A DNA stretch of 64,000 bases from Okapia johnstoni (GCA_024291935.2 CM044320.1:52146001-52210000); one strand, 5' to 3'; counted from the stretch's first letter, positions 43,239 through 54,478 are shown. Notes: generated from the sequence alone by a model not told the origin. Translations and numbers: made by a program.

Positions 43239-43440
43239 TGAAAGTGTTAGTTGCTCAGTCATGCATCCCACTCTGGGACCCCATGGACTGTAGCCTGCCA
43301 GACTCTTCTGTCCCTAGGATTCTCCGAGCAAGAATACTGGAGTGGGTTGCCATTCCCTTCTCCAAGGGATCTTCCCGACCCAGTGGTTGATCCCGGATCT
43401 CCCACCTTGCAGGCCAATTCTTTACCATCTGAGCCACACA
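43239..43440 (-). mobile_element. Bov-tA SINE, antisense
   Basis: + strand order: 'tgaaagtgttagttgctcag', 'ccatggactgtagcctgcc', 'aagaatactggagtgggttg', then the reversed head 'ttctttaccatctgagcc'. Direct repeats ggatttaggaa(a)g lie at 43,226-43,238 and 43,441-43,452. Confidence 0.92.
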
Positions 43441-43629
43441 GGATTTAGGAAGGCCAGTGAATATATCAGAAACTAGAATTAGTATTTAAACATATTTAAT
43501 GGCCTGGGACAATGGAAAAGATCTCAGAGGATGAACTGTTTGAACATAATGACTCATATCTGACTACTACATTAAATTATACAAAGAGCCTCCATAAACC
43601 TTATTTGGTATAGTCCTCACAATAGTGCT

Positions 43630-44432
43630 GTAGTGGGTTGAATGGTGGCTCCCAAAAAGATCTGCCCACCCAGAACACATGGACGTGACTTCATTCGGAA
43701 AAGAGGGGCTTTACAGGTGCAATTAAGTTAAGATCAAGTTGTGATGAGATCATCTTGGACTAGGATGAATGCTAAAGCCAATGACAACGGTTTTTTGAAG
43801 AGAAGGGGATAAGACACAGAGAGAAGGTGATGTGATGGTGGGAACAAAGATGGAGGGATGCCTCTATAAGCCAAGGGACGCTGAGGGCTGTCAGTAGCCA
43901 CCAGAAGCCAGGAGAGAGATAGGTAAAGGATTCTCCCTCAGAGACTCCCCTGATGGTCCAGTGGTTAAGAATCCCCCTGCCACTGCAGGGGACATGGGTT
44001 GATTCCTGGTCCAAGAAGATCCCACATGCCAAGCAGCAAGTAAGCCCGTGTGCTACAAATAGTGAGGCCATGAACTGCAACTACTGAAGTCTGCATGCCC
44101 TAGAACCTGTGCTCTGCAACGAGAAGCCACTGCAATGAGAAGCCTACACGCTGCAACTAAAGAGTAGCCCCTGCATGCCACACCGCAACTAAAGAAAGCC
44201 TGAACAGAGCAGTGACGACCCAGTGCAACCAACAATAAATATACAAAATTAAAAACAACCACAAAAAAAGGATTCTCCCTCAGAGCTTGAAAGCAAACAG
44301 AACCAACCCTCCTGATACCTTAGATTTTGGATTTCCAGCCTCCAGAACTATAAGAGAATACATTTCTACTGTTTTAAGCCAAGTGGGTGATACTTCGTTA
44401 CAATAACTCTATGAAATTAACACAAACACCAT
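43630..44432 (+). mobile_element. MLT1-type LTR (ERVL-MaLR) split by a CHR SINE
   Basis: 'gtgggttgaatggtggctcccaaaaagat', 'gacttcattcggaaaagagg' and 'agccaccagaagccaggagag' lie left of the SINE. To its right are 'ccagcctccagaactataag' and 'gttttaagccaagtgggtgatac'. Together they make a nearly complete LTR of a well-known placental family. No internal ERV sequence adjoins it. Confidence 0.75.
43944..44266 (+). mobile_element. CHR-type SINE (CHR-1-like) inside the MLT1 LTR
   Basis: Head 'actcccctgatggtccagtg', 'gggttgattcctggtcc', then body 'gcaactactgaagtctgc', 'gagaagccactgcaatgag', 'agagtagcccctgcatgcc' and an A-rich tail. Flanked by perfect 19-bp target-site duplications (43,925-43,943 and 44,267-44,285), core 'aaaggattctccctcagag'. 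Confidence 0.95.
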
Positions 44433-44504
44433 TCATTTTTTACTCTATTTTATGTTTTTTTTTTTACAAAGAAACCAAAGTCAGAAATGTAACAATATTC
44501 TGAA

Positions 44505-46245
44505 AAATTCATTTGACAAATATGTGTGGTATGACTACTATGTACCAGGCATTATTCTAGGTATTGGGATTCAGCAGTGAACAAAACAGTCTTGATCTTC
44601 AGGAATTATCATTATAATTGAGGAAGACAGACAGTCAGTAATGCAACCAAGTGAATATGTTGTTAAATTAATTAAACATGGAGGCCAGTAGACTGAAGTG
44701 GCTCTAATGTTTGGTGGCCAGTGTAAAGAAACTAAAACCTGTAAATGCCTCAAAGGTATAAAATCAAACTCTAAGCCAAGCTCACAGTCAACTAGGCTTT
44801 AAGCTATAGCCAATCATTTCCTTTCTCCTCCTGCACCCTCTCTATACAAATCTTGGCCGGAGCTTCCATCATTGGAGTGCTCCTAACTATTTCTGGTTTG
44901 CTGCTGCCTAATTTGAATCTATTTTTGCTCATATCCACTCTTAAAATTTGTAATAACACCTTAGCTTGTCTTTTAACAATGTGACAGCAGGCCATGGTGG
45001 GTGCTACTGAGGAAAATCAAGCAGGCTGTGGAAGACAGGAAGTTCTATTCTGTACAGCTAGGAAAGGGTTCTCTCAGAAGGGGCATTGGAGCAGAGATCC
45101 AAATGCTGTGATGGAATGGGCCAAGCAGATACCTGGTAGAACAGAGTTTCAAGATATACATGCACCCCAGTGTTCACTCAGCAGTGTTTGCAATAGCCCA
45201 GACATGGAAACAACCTAGATGTCCTTCAACAGAGGAATGGATAAAGAAGATATGGTGCATATATACGATGAAATATTACTCAGCCATTAAAAAGAATGAA
45301 ATAATGCCATTTGTAGCAACATGGACGGGCCTAGAGATTTCTATACTGAGTGAAGTAAGTCAGACAGAAAACGAGAAACATCATATGACAACCTTTGCAT
45401 GCGGAACCTAAAAAGAAATGATACAAATGAACTTATTTACAAAATTCATAGACTTAGAGAACAAACTTACAGCTGCCAAGGGGAAAAATAAGGAAAAGGC
45501 ATAGTTAAGGAGTTTGGGAGGGAGATGTACACACTGCTATATCTAAAATAGATAATCAACAAGGACCTACTATATAGCACGTGGAACTCGGCTCAATGTT
45601 ATGTGGCAGCCTGGATGGGAGGGGAGTTCGGGAGAGAATAAATGCATGTATATGTATGGCTGAGTCCCTCTGCTGTCCATCTGAAACTATCACAACATTG
45701 TTAATCAGCTATACCCCAATATAAAATAAAAAGGTTTCTAAAAAGGTCCTACAGCATGTTTTTAATGAGTTTGATGAACACAAGGCACCCAGGGATGGAT
45801 GGAGTGAACAAGCATGAAAATAGTTTGAATAAGGAGAGAATCACAGGGTGGAGGGAAGAAATGGTTTGTGCTGGGGATTGTAGACCTTGTCAGTCTACGT
45901 TTTGCTCTGAATTAAATGATAAGACACTGGAGAATTTTGAGCAGAGGAATAATCTGCTCTGACATGACTTAAAATGATCACCTGGACTGCTGTAGAGAAC
46001 TGATGGTAAAGGGGCATGCGTGCAAGTGAGGACACCAATTAGGAAGCTGCAACAGAACCCAAACAAGAACTGATGCATGGGAATCTGAGAGGTTCTGATG
46101 GAAGTGGTAAGACATGATCAGCTTCCAGAAATGTTTGAAGCTGAAAGGACTCTAGAGAGTGGAGTCAAGGCTTATTTTAAGGTTCTGGGCCTAAGCAACT
46201 GGAAGGATGGCATTGCCAATTACTGAAATGAAAAGACTAGCTAAC
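44505..46245 (+). repeat. ancient mammalian repeat (unassigned), copy 2, split by an L1
   Basis: The left piece has 'tgactactatgtaccaggcattattctaggtattggg' then 'cagtgaacaaaacagtcttg' (44,533-44,595). The right piece, 45,746-46,245, has 'ttttgagcagaggaataatctg', 'gatcacctggactgctgtag' and 'caattaggaagctgc'. The family order is 'tgccaggcactgttctaggc', 'cagtgaacaaaacag', 'ttttgagcaggggagtgacatg', 'gttaggaggctattgc'. An L1 3' end splits it. Confidence 0.5.
45146..45745 (+). mobile_element. 5'-truncated L1 3' UTR (L1-BT-like), 600 bp
   Basis: 'gtttgcaatagcccagacatgg', 'cctagatgtccttcaacag', 'gaaatattactcagccatta', 'gcaacatggacgggcctag', 'atatagcacgtggaactcgg' and the final 'cagctataccccaatataaaat' with an A-tail. 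This is the longest ruminant L1 3' UTR piece in the window. Two short frames in it are not genes. Confidence 0.85.
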
Positions 46246-46745
46246 TAACTGTACAGCAGGAACTTGAGCTCAGGGCAGATCTGTCCGAGTCCAGTGGTCA
46301 GTCAATTCACCCCAGATCCCCCAGGAGTAATTGGTGCTGTCCTAGAATTACAGCCAAAAATAAAAAATAGAAAAAGAAACCACTCTCATATGTAAAGGAT
46401 GGGGAAAGGTAACAGCAAGAAGGGGACTGAGCAGCCATATGATTAAAACTCTTAGAAGTTTCAGTTGAGGTCAAGCCCAGATCAATCCTTCACAGGATGG
46501 CATTGCTGAATGCAATACTACACTGCCTTCCAAGAGCCATCTTGGATGTCAGTAAGTTAAAGCAGGTTGTGATGGCCAAGTCAAGCAGGATGCTCAATTC
46601 CCAAAGTTACGCTTTTTAACAAGTAAAACAGACAAGAGAGAAAGAACTCAGAGGGCAACAGCCAGAACAGAAGTGTGTCCAAAGACTTGAAAGTTGAGTG
46701 AGACAGGTTTGGAGAAAGGTGAAGGTGAGACAGCAGAGAGAGGAA
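46246..46745. other. single-copy DNA
   Basis: May include the end of the ancient repeat, otherwise nothing recognised. Confidence 0.3.
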
Positions 46746-46749
46746 AGTG

Positions 46750-46885
46750 TTCTTTGAAATGGAGGATAACTATGCTTATGTCACAGGGTCACTGAGAGGA
46801 TTAAATGTGATAATGTATGTGAAACCATTTTGTCAATGAGCAAATGCTTCACAAGTGTTAAGCACCGTTATTAAAATGGAAGGCT
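46750..46885 (+). repeat. MIR SINE, 3' part
   Basis: 'gtcacagggtcactgagagg', 'attaaatgtgataatgtatg', 'caaatgcttcacaagtgttaag' follows the MIR 3' half. Confidence 0.6.
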
Positions 46886-47104
46886 TGTCATGCAGAAGAG
46901 GTTTTAGATGTGCTCTGTGTGGCCCCAAGAGGTGGAGGTGGGACCAAGAGTTAAAAGCATTTCTGTTCAGAGAAAAGAACTCTTCACTGATGGGAAGGAT
47001 AGTTTCAGTCAATCGACTTCTTCAAGTCTGGAGATGTTCAAAGGCAGACCAGCTGAAGATTTGATTGATACAAAGGCAAAAGGGGAATTTTCCCATTTAA
47101 TGGT

Positions 47105-47335
47105 CTGTAAGTTTTTTTTAATTTTTTTTTTTTTTTAGCAACTCTGAGGCTATGGTAGCAGCTTAATTTTTCTTTAATTTTACCGAAGTATAGTTGGTTT
47201 ACAATGTTGCATTAATTTCTGCTGCACAGCAAATTGATTTAGTTATATACATATATTTTTTTTTCCTATGATGGTTTATCACAAGGTATTAAATATAGTT
47301 CCCTGTGCTATACAATAGAACCTTGTTGTTTATCC
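47105..47335 (-). mobile_element. L1 3' UTR fragment, antisense
   Basis: + strand: T-rich run, then 'gaagtatagttggtttacaatg', 'gctgcacagcaaattgattt' and 'gttccctgtgctatacaatag'. This is the reverse of the ruminant L1 3' end. It is followed immediately by a Bov-tA. Confidence 0.7.
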
Positions 47336-47337
47336 AT

Positions 47338-47540
47338 CTCTGATGGCTCAGATGGTAAAGAATCTGCCTGCAATGCAGAAGACCCAAGTTTGATCCCAGA
47401 GTTAGGGCAATTCCCTGGAGAAGAGAATGGTTACCCACTCCAGTGTTCTTGCCTGGAGAATTCCATGGACAGAGGAGCCTGACCAGCTTCAGTTCCTGGG
47501 TCACAAAGTCAGGCATGACTGAGTGACTAACAGATTCACC
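47338..47540 (+). mobile_element. Bov-tA SINE
   Basis: Head truncated at its start ('ctgatggctcagatggtaaag'), 'agtttgatcccagagttagg', body 'ccactccagtgttcttgcc' to 'caggcatgactgagtgac'. Confidence 0.88.
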
Positions 47541-48689
47541 TTCATGTGTAATACTCTGCAACAATGTTTTCTTCTTATTGCTTCTATATTGGGTCCTGTA
47601 GCACATTTATCCCACAAAGAGATACTTCAACTCCCAAAATTAATCTGTAAAGCCACAGATAGCCTTCTTACAAGGGCCCAATTATGTCACTTAAGGTAGT
47701 CTCCAGATAGAATTTCCTATAGAAGAGTTTAAAGAAATCTATGCTCCCTAACTCATCAAAAACCAACAGTCAAATAAAAAGCCAGTAATAATTATGTATC
47801 TCACCAAACCATGGAAGTGTGTTTAAACCAGTGAAACTTTTCTTTTGAAAAAGTGGAAACAATATAAATTATTATTGGATAACTGATAAACACCACCATG
47901 ATGAAATGTTCTTGCTAGGATAAAATAATTGAGATGATAATTAGGCATAATTAGCATTATTATGAGTCAATCATATTTCAGTGAAAAGAAGAAAACATAT
48001 TTGGCTAAAAGGATATAATTTTGTTGTTGGTACTTTTCAAATTCTTTCTGGTTCAGCTAGGTCACTCATTGTATTTGCCAATCAATTATTTTAGAGATGA
48101 CTGGAGATTTCCATTTTAACAAAAGCCTATTTTAGCAAACAGTAGAGCTTTTAGAAGCCCCTCTCCTTGATGCCTCCGAAATCTTTTCACTGGCTCTTGT
48201 CACTCTCCTGCTAATCCATATATCTCGTAATGACTACTGCCGGTGTCAGAGGCAAGCCAACAACAAGATGACAGTGTTGAGAAGAAGAGATTACTTTATT
48301 TTCTCTGTTTTATTATACAACTCACATATTTGGCAGGGGTGGGACTGTTGGGGAGAATAATATTTTAGCATAGAAAAAACAATCTTTTTCATTTTGCCAT
48401 ATTATCCAGAATATTTAAAGTCACATTTACTAATTCGGTCAATTCCTATCTACACTAAATCCCCCAAAGGATTTTATATTTTCCTTCTATCTTTCTAAAA
48501 GAATTCTTAGGATTCTGGTTAAAAAAAAAGAGAGAGAGAGAGAGTAGAAAAAAAATTAAAGTAAAGGAAGGCAGGTTCATAATAAAAGAAGACAGAAATA
48601 CAGTATTGGACAAGTTAGGCAACTGCTTAGTGGAAGTAAAAAGAGGACATCAGAGTAAACAAATGGTGCAAAATAGACAGCTAGTGAGA
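47541..48689. other. single-copy AT-rich DNA
   Basis: An (AG)n run at about 48,530-48,545 follows an A-run. No repeat family or gene recognised. Confidence 0.4.
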
Positions 48690-49165
48690 AGCTGCAATAT
48701 AACACAGGAAGCCCAGCCCAGCACTCTGTGACAACCTAGACGGGTAGATAGGTAGATAGGGGCAGGTGGGAGGGAGGCTCAAAAGGGAGGATATATATAT
48801 ATATCAACCCTGAATATTCATTGGAAGGACTAATGCTGAAACTGAAGCTCCAATATTTCGGCCACCTGATTTAAAGAGCTGACTCATTGGAAAAGACCCT
48901 GATGCTAGGAAAGATTGAGGGCAGTAGAAGGGGGCAAGAGAATAAGGTGGTTGGATGGCATCACTGACTCAATGGACATGAGTTTGAGCAAACTCAAACT
49001 AGTGAAGGACAGGGAAACCTGGTGTGCTTCAGTCCACGGGGTCGCAGAGTCAGACACGACTGAGCGACTGAACAACAAAATGGCTGATTAAGTTGTTGTA
49101 CGGCAGAAACTAGCTCAACTTTGTAAAGCAATTATCCTCCAATTAAATTAAAAAAAAAAAAAGAA
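48690..49165 (+). mobile_element. L1 3' UTR (L1-BT-like), split by a BovB 3' end
   Basis: Left part: 'ccagcactctgtgacaacc', a GGTAGATA run (48,742-48,760), 'gtgggagggaggctc' and 'ggatatatatatat'. Right part from about 49,077: 'atggctgattaagttgttg' and 'ttgtaaagcaattatcctcc' with A-tail. Together they form one L1 3' UTR. Confidence 0.8.
48803..49076 (+). mobile_element. BovB 3' end fragment inside the L1
   Basis: Starts 'atcaaccctgaatattcattgg' and runs through 'aagctccaatatttcggcc', 'gactcattggaaaagaccc', 'gacatgagtttgagcaaac' to 'gactgagcgactgaacaac'. The L1 is interrupted within its 'atatgta|tacctatggctg' region. Confidence 0.88.
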
Positions 49166-51528
49166 CAAACAAATGTATTATTTAAATTCCTAGGACTGGG
49201 AAAGTTATGATGGTAAAACCCAAGCAGAGGTTAAATATGGTTCCAACTGTATAAGAGAATGGGGTTTTCTACAAGAAGATGGCTGTGGCTCTTTAAAAAT
49301 AATCTCAACATGTGCTTAAAAGGGGGAAAAAGGCCCTAGGAGGAAAGTTGCTAGCAACTGTCACAGTTATTAATATAGTAACAATCACTATGACGTATAC
49401 AACTGTGGTATAACTGACAGAATAACCATGATCTCAGGATTTCAACGATCAAAATGGAAAATTACATTTTCTGAATTCTTGATATAATCCTATCCTGAGA
49501 TGGGAAGGCTGAGGGTTTCTAAAGACATTATGATAAAGAAAATGAAAATTTCATATAAATAAAAAAAATTCTGAATTCCTCTTTGAGAATCAGTACTTCC
49601 CATAGAAGCCTCAAAAACCCAAAGAACCCATTACATATAAATTCTAATGAACGTAGAGAATTTTCACAGTTTAAACGATCTGAAGAAATATGATAATAAT
49701 GGGCATTTTAAAAATGAACTACAGGATGCTCAATGTTAGATAATAGCAGTTACATAGCTTTTTACATCTCTCAATGTACTTATCAATAATTTATTAGGAA
49801 AATGTCAAAATGTCCTTGTTATGAAGGTACACAGGATAATGGTACTTGCTTTAAAAGACAGTTCATGTGAGAAGCTGCAAAATGCTAGTCAGGTGTTCAA
49901 GGCATGCTTCCAACTCTTCCATCTAGCCACCTACTTAAATACTAGGGCACATAAATCAAAGGACACCCAGCTAAAAATGAGTCCTTTGAAAATGTAGTCT
50001 TCCACAGTGAAATGCAGATGAGGTCCTGTCTTGTAATTGGCATATTTTATCATTGTCCTATAGCTAAAGAAACATTTCAAAACTCTCATTTTGCCATCAA
50101 ATCCCCCAGCTGATCACTATATTATCTCATTAGTTCGATAAAGTTAACATTTTTACCTCTGTCATCTCTTGTTTTTCCAGATGTCATCTTTTCACCTTGA
50201 TGAAATATGAGCATGGTAAGTACAAAGTAATGTGTATGACTTTTAACAAGCATCCAAATGTTTGACTGAGAGAGTGACATCTTTTTCAAGGAAACTGCAA
50301 AAATGCTATAAGCATAAGCAGCAAAGTAGGATTAAATAAGGAGCCTACTTCCCCGTGTTTGAAGGACAGCATTCAATTGGAAGTATGATTTGTGGTACGG
50401 ATAGTTGAAGACACACTGTTTTTACTTTTTTGCTCATTATTTTTAATAATCACTGTTATAACTGTTGTTACTAACTTAGGTGAGAAAATAAGTGTTTCAG
50501 TTGCCATTAGCCTGTTGATTGGCAATATCTCCATGTGATCAAAAGACATTCATATATATCTTATAAAAACACCAATTTTACTTCTTTGATAGTCATTCAC
50601 CCATCTATCTTTTCATTGCTAACAATTATGCACCAGCTACCATATTAGGTGCTGTAGCATGTCAATAAATAAGATATAAACTTTACTCTAAAGAAACTCT
50701 TAATAGTGGTGTCTGGTTCAAGGTCTAATTCATCAACATTTGTGAAAACACGGCAGTGAAGAAATGAAGCCAATTCTGTTTGTGTTACATTGTGTTAGTC
50801 AATGAATCACAGAACGTAATATTAAAGTTCAGATTTTTTCTAAGTTCAGTTTCAACTCTGAGTATTAGAGACTTCTAATATGCTATGGTACCGAATGTAC
50901 ATGGAATACAATATATGTTCCTGCCCAAAACAATATTGGAGATGCTGTAAGAGCATAAATAATCAAAATAAAAGTTGAATAAAATACTTTGAAAATCCCA
51001 GGAGCATCCTACTCTTGATTCTACATATCTTTGAAGAGTTAACTGCAGTTAAGAGATTTGATGTTTAACTTTTGAAAAAAATGATTAATTAAAGAACTCT
51101 CATTTCTAGACCAATGCCTATATTTTCTTACAACATCAAACTCCACGCTTGATCAACTTCTCATTACAATCTATGTTACTGGAGTTTTGTTGATTATCAG
51201 TGTCAATAGCAGACTAACATCACTGAAATATTTAGGATTCTATCATCTCAAGGGGAGGAAAAATGCATTCACCCACAAAAACAGCACAGAAAGCATGAGC
51301 CATGACTAAGTGAATATCAAGGTAGTATGACAAATAAGACCTTAAATGAATTATAGGTTTGAATAATTGTTTATTTACTTACAGTGATAAATGTATCTCT
51401 GTATCCATGGAATATTAATAATCTTCATACTACTGGCCCTATACCAAGTATTTGGCTTATAAAAATTAATAAAACTAGTCTCTAGGAATTCACAGCCCAG
51501 AGAATAATATTGTTACAGGTATCACCAG
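49166..51528. other. 2.4 kb repeat-poor AT-rich block
   Basis: The longest stretch here without any recognisable transposable element. It is AT-rich and unique-looking and contains the 35-nt exon-like unit at 50,181-50,215. One phrase at about 50,595-50,690 ('tcattcacccatctatc', 'caccagctaccatattaggtgctg') loosely recalls the ancient repeat of 44.5 kb. The rest might be constrained or simply unique. Confidence 0.45.
50181..50215 (+). other. candidate 35-nt microexon
   Basis: A pyrimidine tract of about 28 bases (50,153-50,178) ends in ttttccag at 50,180, and a near-perfect donor, atg|gtaagtac, starts at 50,216. The 35-nt unit between is open in only one frame, with phase 2 at its start and phase 1 at its end. 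That frame gives 11 residues, CHLFTLMKYEH. The other two frames have stops. It sits in the middle of a repeat-poor block. The strength and spacing of both sites make this the best exon candidate in the window. I do not recognise the peptide, so no gene is named. A chance pairing is possible and only transcript or conservation data can decide. Confidence 0.4.
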
Positions 51529-51529
51529 T

Positions 51530-51962
51530 GATCTTGGAGTTAGACCAGAAAGAAGGCTAAGCACCAAAGAATTGATGCCTTCGAACTGCGGTGCTAGAGA
51601 AGACTCTTGAGAGTCCCTTGGACTGCAAGGAGATCAAACCAGTCAATCCTAAAGGAAATCAATCCTGAATATTCATTGACAGGATGATGCTGAAGCTGAA
51701 GCTGAAGCTCCAATACTTTGGCCACCTGATGCAAAGAACCAGCTCATTGGAAAAGACCCTGATGCTGGGAAAGATTGAAAGCAGGAGGAGAAGGGGATAA
51801 CAGAAGATGAGATGATTGGATGTCATCTTCTACTCAATGGACATGAGTTTGAGCAAACTCAGGGAGATAGTGAAGGACAGGGAAGCCCGGCGTGCTGCAG
51901 TTCATGGAGTCACAAAAACTCAGACATGACTTAGCGACTGAACAACAACAGCAACAACAATA
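51530..51962 (+). mobile_element. BovB 3' end fragment with (CAA)n tail
   Basis: Longer than the other BovB fragments. It begins within the end of ORF2 ('ggagttagaccagaaagaagg', 'aagaattgatgccttcg'), continues 'gagagtcccttggactgc', 'ggccacctgatgcaaag', 'gacatgagtttgagcaaac' and ends 'gcgactgaacaacaacag' with ACA repeats. A tandem 'gctgaa' repeat, three units at about 51,692-51,709, is present. Confidence 0.92.
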
Positions 51963-52019
51963 GATATCATGGTATGCTATGGTACAATGATGGCATTTCC
52001 AATGTTATTTTAACATATT

Positions 52020-52225
52020 TAAGATCATGAAATCCCAGATGTGCCATTTACCATGTGTCTGAATTTGTACCTCAGTTTCCTTGTTTGTGTAATGGAGATA
52101 ATATTGTGTTCTGAGATTAAATGAGGTCATCTATGTAGAGCACTTCAGGATAGTGCCTAACCCATAGGAAACACTGTATAAGCATCAGCTATTATTGTTG
52201 TTATTATTATTAGGATTATAGTCAT
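52020..52225 (+). repeat. MIR SINE
   Basis: 'tttgtacctcagtttccttg', 'gtaatggagataatattgtg', 'gattaaatgaggtcatc', 'agtgcctaacccataggaaac' and a final 'agctattattgttgttattatt' give a clear MIR 3' half. Confidence 0.78.
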
Positions 52226-52356
52226 AATCTCAATAGAATATCCAAGTCTCAACTGAATGCGGAAGGTGAAAAGTTTCAGGCTTTCAATACCTGCGCTTTT
52301 TTCCAGTAAAATAAATTAAATATTTTCACACATAAGGTGCACTGTTAAACCATAAA

Positions 52357-52558
52357 AAGTGAAAGTGTTAGTCACAGTCGTATCCACAGGGATTGTAGGA
52401 GCCCCATCAGGCTCCTCTGTCCATGGAATTCACCAGGCAAGACTACTTGAGTGTGTTGCCATTTCCTTCTCCAGGGGATCTTCCCAAATGAGGGATTAAA
52501 CCTGCATCTCCTGCATTGGCAGATGGATTCTTTACCGTCTGAGCCACCAGGGAAGCCC
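52357..52558 (-). mobile_element. Bov-tA SINE, antisense
   Basis: + strand: 'aagtgaaagtgttagtcac', 'ctcctctgtccatggaattc', 'ttgccatttccttctccag', reversed head 'gtctgagccaccagggaag'. Direct repeats of 15 bp with one mismatch (52,342-52,356 and 52,559-52,573). Confidence 0.92.
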
Positions 52559-52573
52559 CTGTTAGACCATAAA

Positions 52574-52894
52574 TATATACAAACATTGTTTTTCCAAGGA
52601 AATGGTTGGTCTTTACAATCATTAAATAGTATGTGCAGAGAAAGTAAATATTTCAAATCTAGAAAATGATTAGTTCATGTATGAATAGAGGTTAGCTTAT
52701 ATAGAAACTGAAGCATAATTCAAAATTAAATTGTGCTTCTTCAGTGAAAAACAACACTAATATGTGTATAGATTAACTAACATAAGTTAGGTTTCAAATC
52801 GCTGCCACATCTGGCATAACACCTTTCTATACAGTTTTATGACCCAGTTTTCTAACTATCTTGAGCTCTTAAGATAATGCACACATGGATCATA
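52574..52894. other. single-copy DNA
   Basis: No feature recognised. Confidence 0.35.
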
Positions 52895-53460
52895 TATCAC
52901 CTATTGTGGCAGTTTGCCTCACTGGTCCCAATTTGTCACTCCTTCTTTCCCTGCCCTTTTATGTGACTTTTCACTTCCTCCCAAAAGAAATCAAGTTTAA
53001 TTTCTCATCTCTTGACTTTGGATGTGGTCACTTCTTTGGCTTTGGCTGAAAGAATAAGACAGAATAGAGCTAATAAGCAGCCCAAGCCTCAAGAGACTGT
53101 GCGTGTTCTGCTTTCATCCTGTGCCTCTACCTTGCCATGAAAAAAACCATGCCTATGCTAGCCCTCTGGTCCCAAGGGAGGGAGAGACACATGGAATGAA
53201 GCTGTCCCAGGCAAACTGACTCAACCCAGCTCAGACTCAAGCACAGCCCCAGTTTATCCTCAGAAGAATCAACAGGCTGGCTGGCTTGCAGCTGGTTTAT
53301 TGCAGGGGATATTAGCAGAGCCCCTCAGCAAAGCTGAACCTGAATCAGTGGACCCCAACCAACCCACAGGCAGTTGTCCCATAATAATAAATTACCTTTC
53401 TGTTTTTAATAAGTCACTGAATTTTCGGGCGTTTTGTTATGAAGCAAAAGCTGACTCTGA
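52895..53460 (+). mobile_element. MLT1-type LTR (ERVL-MaLR)
   Basis: 'tttgactttggatgtggtcac', 'ctgtgcctctaccttgccatg' and the terminal 'aataagtcactgaattttcgggcg' with 'ttgttatgaagcaaaagctg' match the general order of MLT1 LTRs. About 550 bp. Subfamily not determined. Confidence 0.6.
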
Positions 53461-53476
53461 ATGTTTTCCATTTTAG

Positions 53477-53702
53477 ATGTGTGCATGCTAACTTGCTTCA
53501 GTTGTGTTCGACTCTGCGACTCTATGGACTGGAGCCTGCCAGGCTTCTCTGTTTTGGGGATTCTCCAGGTAAGAATACTGGAGTGGGTTGCCATGCCCTC
53601 CTCCAGGGTATCTTCCAGACCCAGAAATCGAACCCACCTCTACTTATGTTTCCTGCATTGGCAGGCAAGTTCTTACCACTAGCGCCACCTGGGAAGCCCC
53701 TA
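53477..53702 (-). mobile_element. Bov-tA SINE, antisense
   Basis: + strand: 'gcatgctaacttgcttcag', 'tgttcgactctgcgactc', 'aagaatactggagtgggttg', reversed head 'agcgccacctgggaagccc'. It lies just after the MLT1 end. The short frames here on both strands are SINE artefacts. Confidence 0.9.
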
Positions 53703-54182
53703 GCTAGCTTAAGCATTTTTAAAATGGGTTGTTAAACCAAACTGAAAAGGCCAATGATAGTTTGGCTGGTTTTGACCCATAAATTCAGCATGTTCTCTGA
53801 AAATCTCTGTTAATCTCTCTGTAATCTCTGGCCTCTGGACTCTTCCATGTGTCAGCTTTGTCCCTTTGGTACAAAATGACATTCTTACATACTTCATCTC
53901 ACATATTTCATCTTGAAAAATAGAGAGATAAAGAGTGCCTTAATCCTGGCACTCCAAACAAAAGTCCTCAGATTCACTCAGACAGGATCATCTGAGATCA
54001 CTGTTGGCTCCTGAACCAATTCACCTAGCCAGGGGAAAAAATGTTCTGATGACTCTTAAGCCATAGCTTCCAAACCTGAGGCTAGAGGGGCTGAAATCAA
54101 ATTTACCAGATTCCATGATTTTTTTTTTCCAGTGCCAAGGACTTTTAGAAAGGAAAGGGAAATAAATATGGGAGAAGCAGCT
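53703..54182. other. single-copy DNA
   Basis: No feature recognised apart from a T-run at about 54,120-54,128. Confidence 0.35.
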
Positions 54183-54186
54183 AGCT

Positions 54187-54478
54187 GGAGAAGGCAATGG
54201 CAACCCACTCCAGTACTCTTGCCTGGAAAATCCCATGGACGGAGGAGCCTGGCAGGCTGCAGTCCAAAGGGTCACGAAGAGTCGGACACGACTGAGCAAC
54301 TTCACTTTCACTTTTCACTTTCATGCATTGGAGAAGGAAATGGCAACCCCCTCCAGTGTTCCTGCCTGGAAAATCCCAGGGATGGCAGAGCCTGGTGGGC
54401 TGCTATCTATGGGGTCGCACAGAGTCGGACACGACTGAAGCGACTTAGCAGCAGCAGCAGCAGCAGCCGCAGCAGCTA
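54187..54478 (+). mobile_element. BOV-A2 SINE (dimer) with (CAG)n tail
   Basis: Two BOV-A units ('ggagaaggcaatggcaaccc' and 'ggagaaggaaatggcaaccc') are joined by a 'cttcactttcacttttcac' linker. The tail is 'gcagcagcagcagcagcag' with one CCG interruption. An agcagctagc sequence occurs on both sides (54,174-54,183 area and 54,469-54,480), compatible with a target-site duplication. The polyalanine and polyserine frames over it are artefacts. Confidence 0.95.

Noticed and set aside
48325..48545. Minus-strand exon suggested by an AG/A-run acceptor and a GTGAGT donor
   Set aside because: The pyrimidine tract is only the reverse of an (AG)n/A-run microsatellite, and the unit has stops in every frame I checked by eye.
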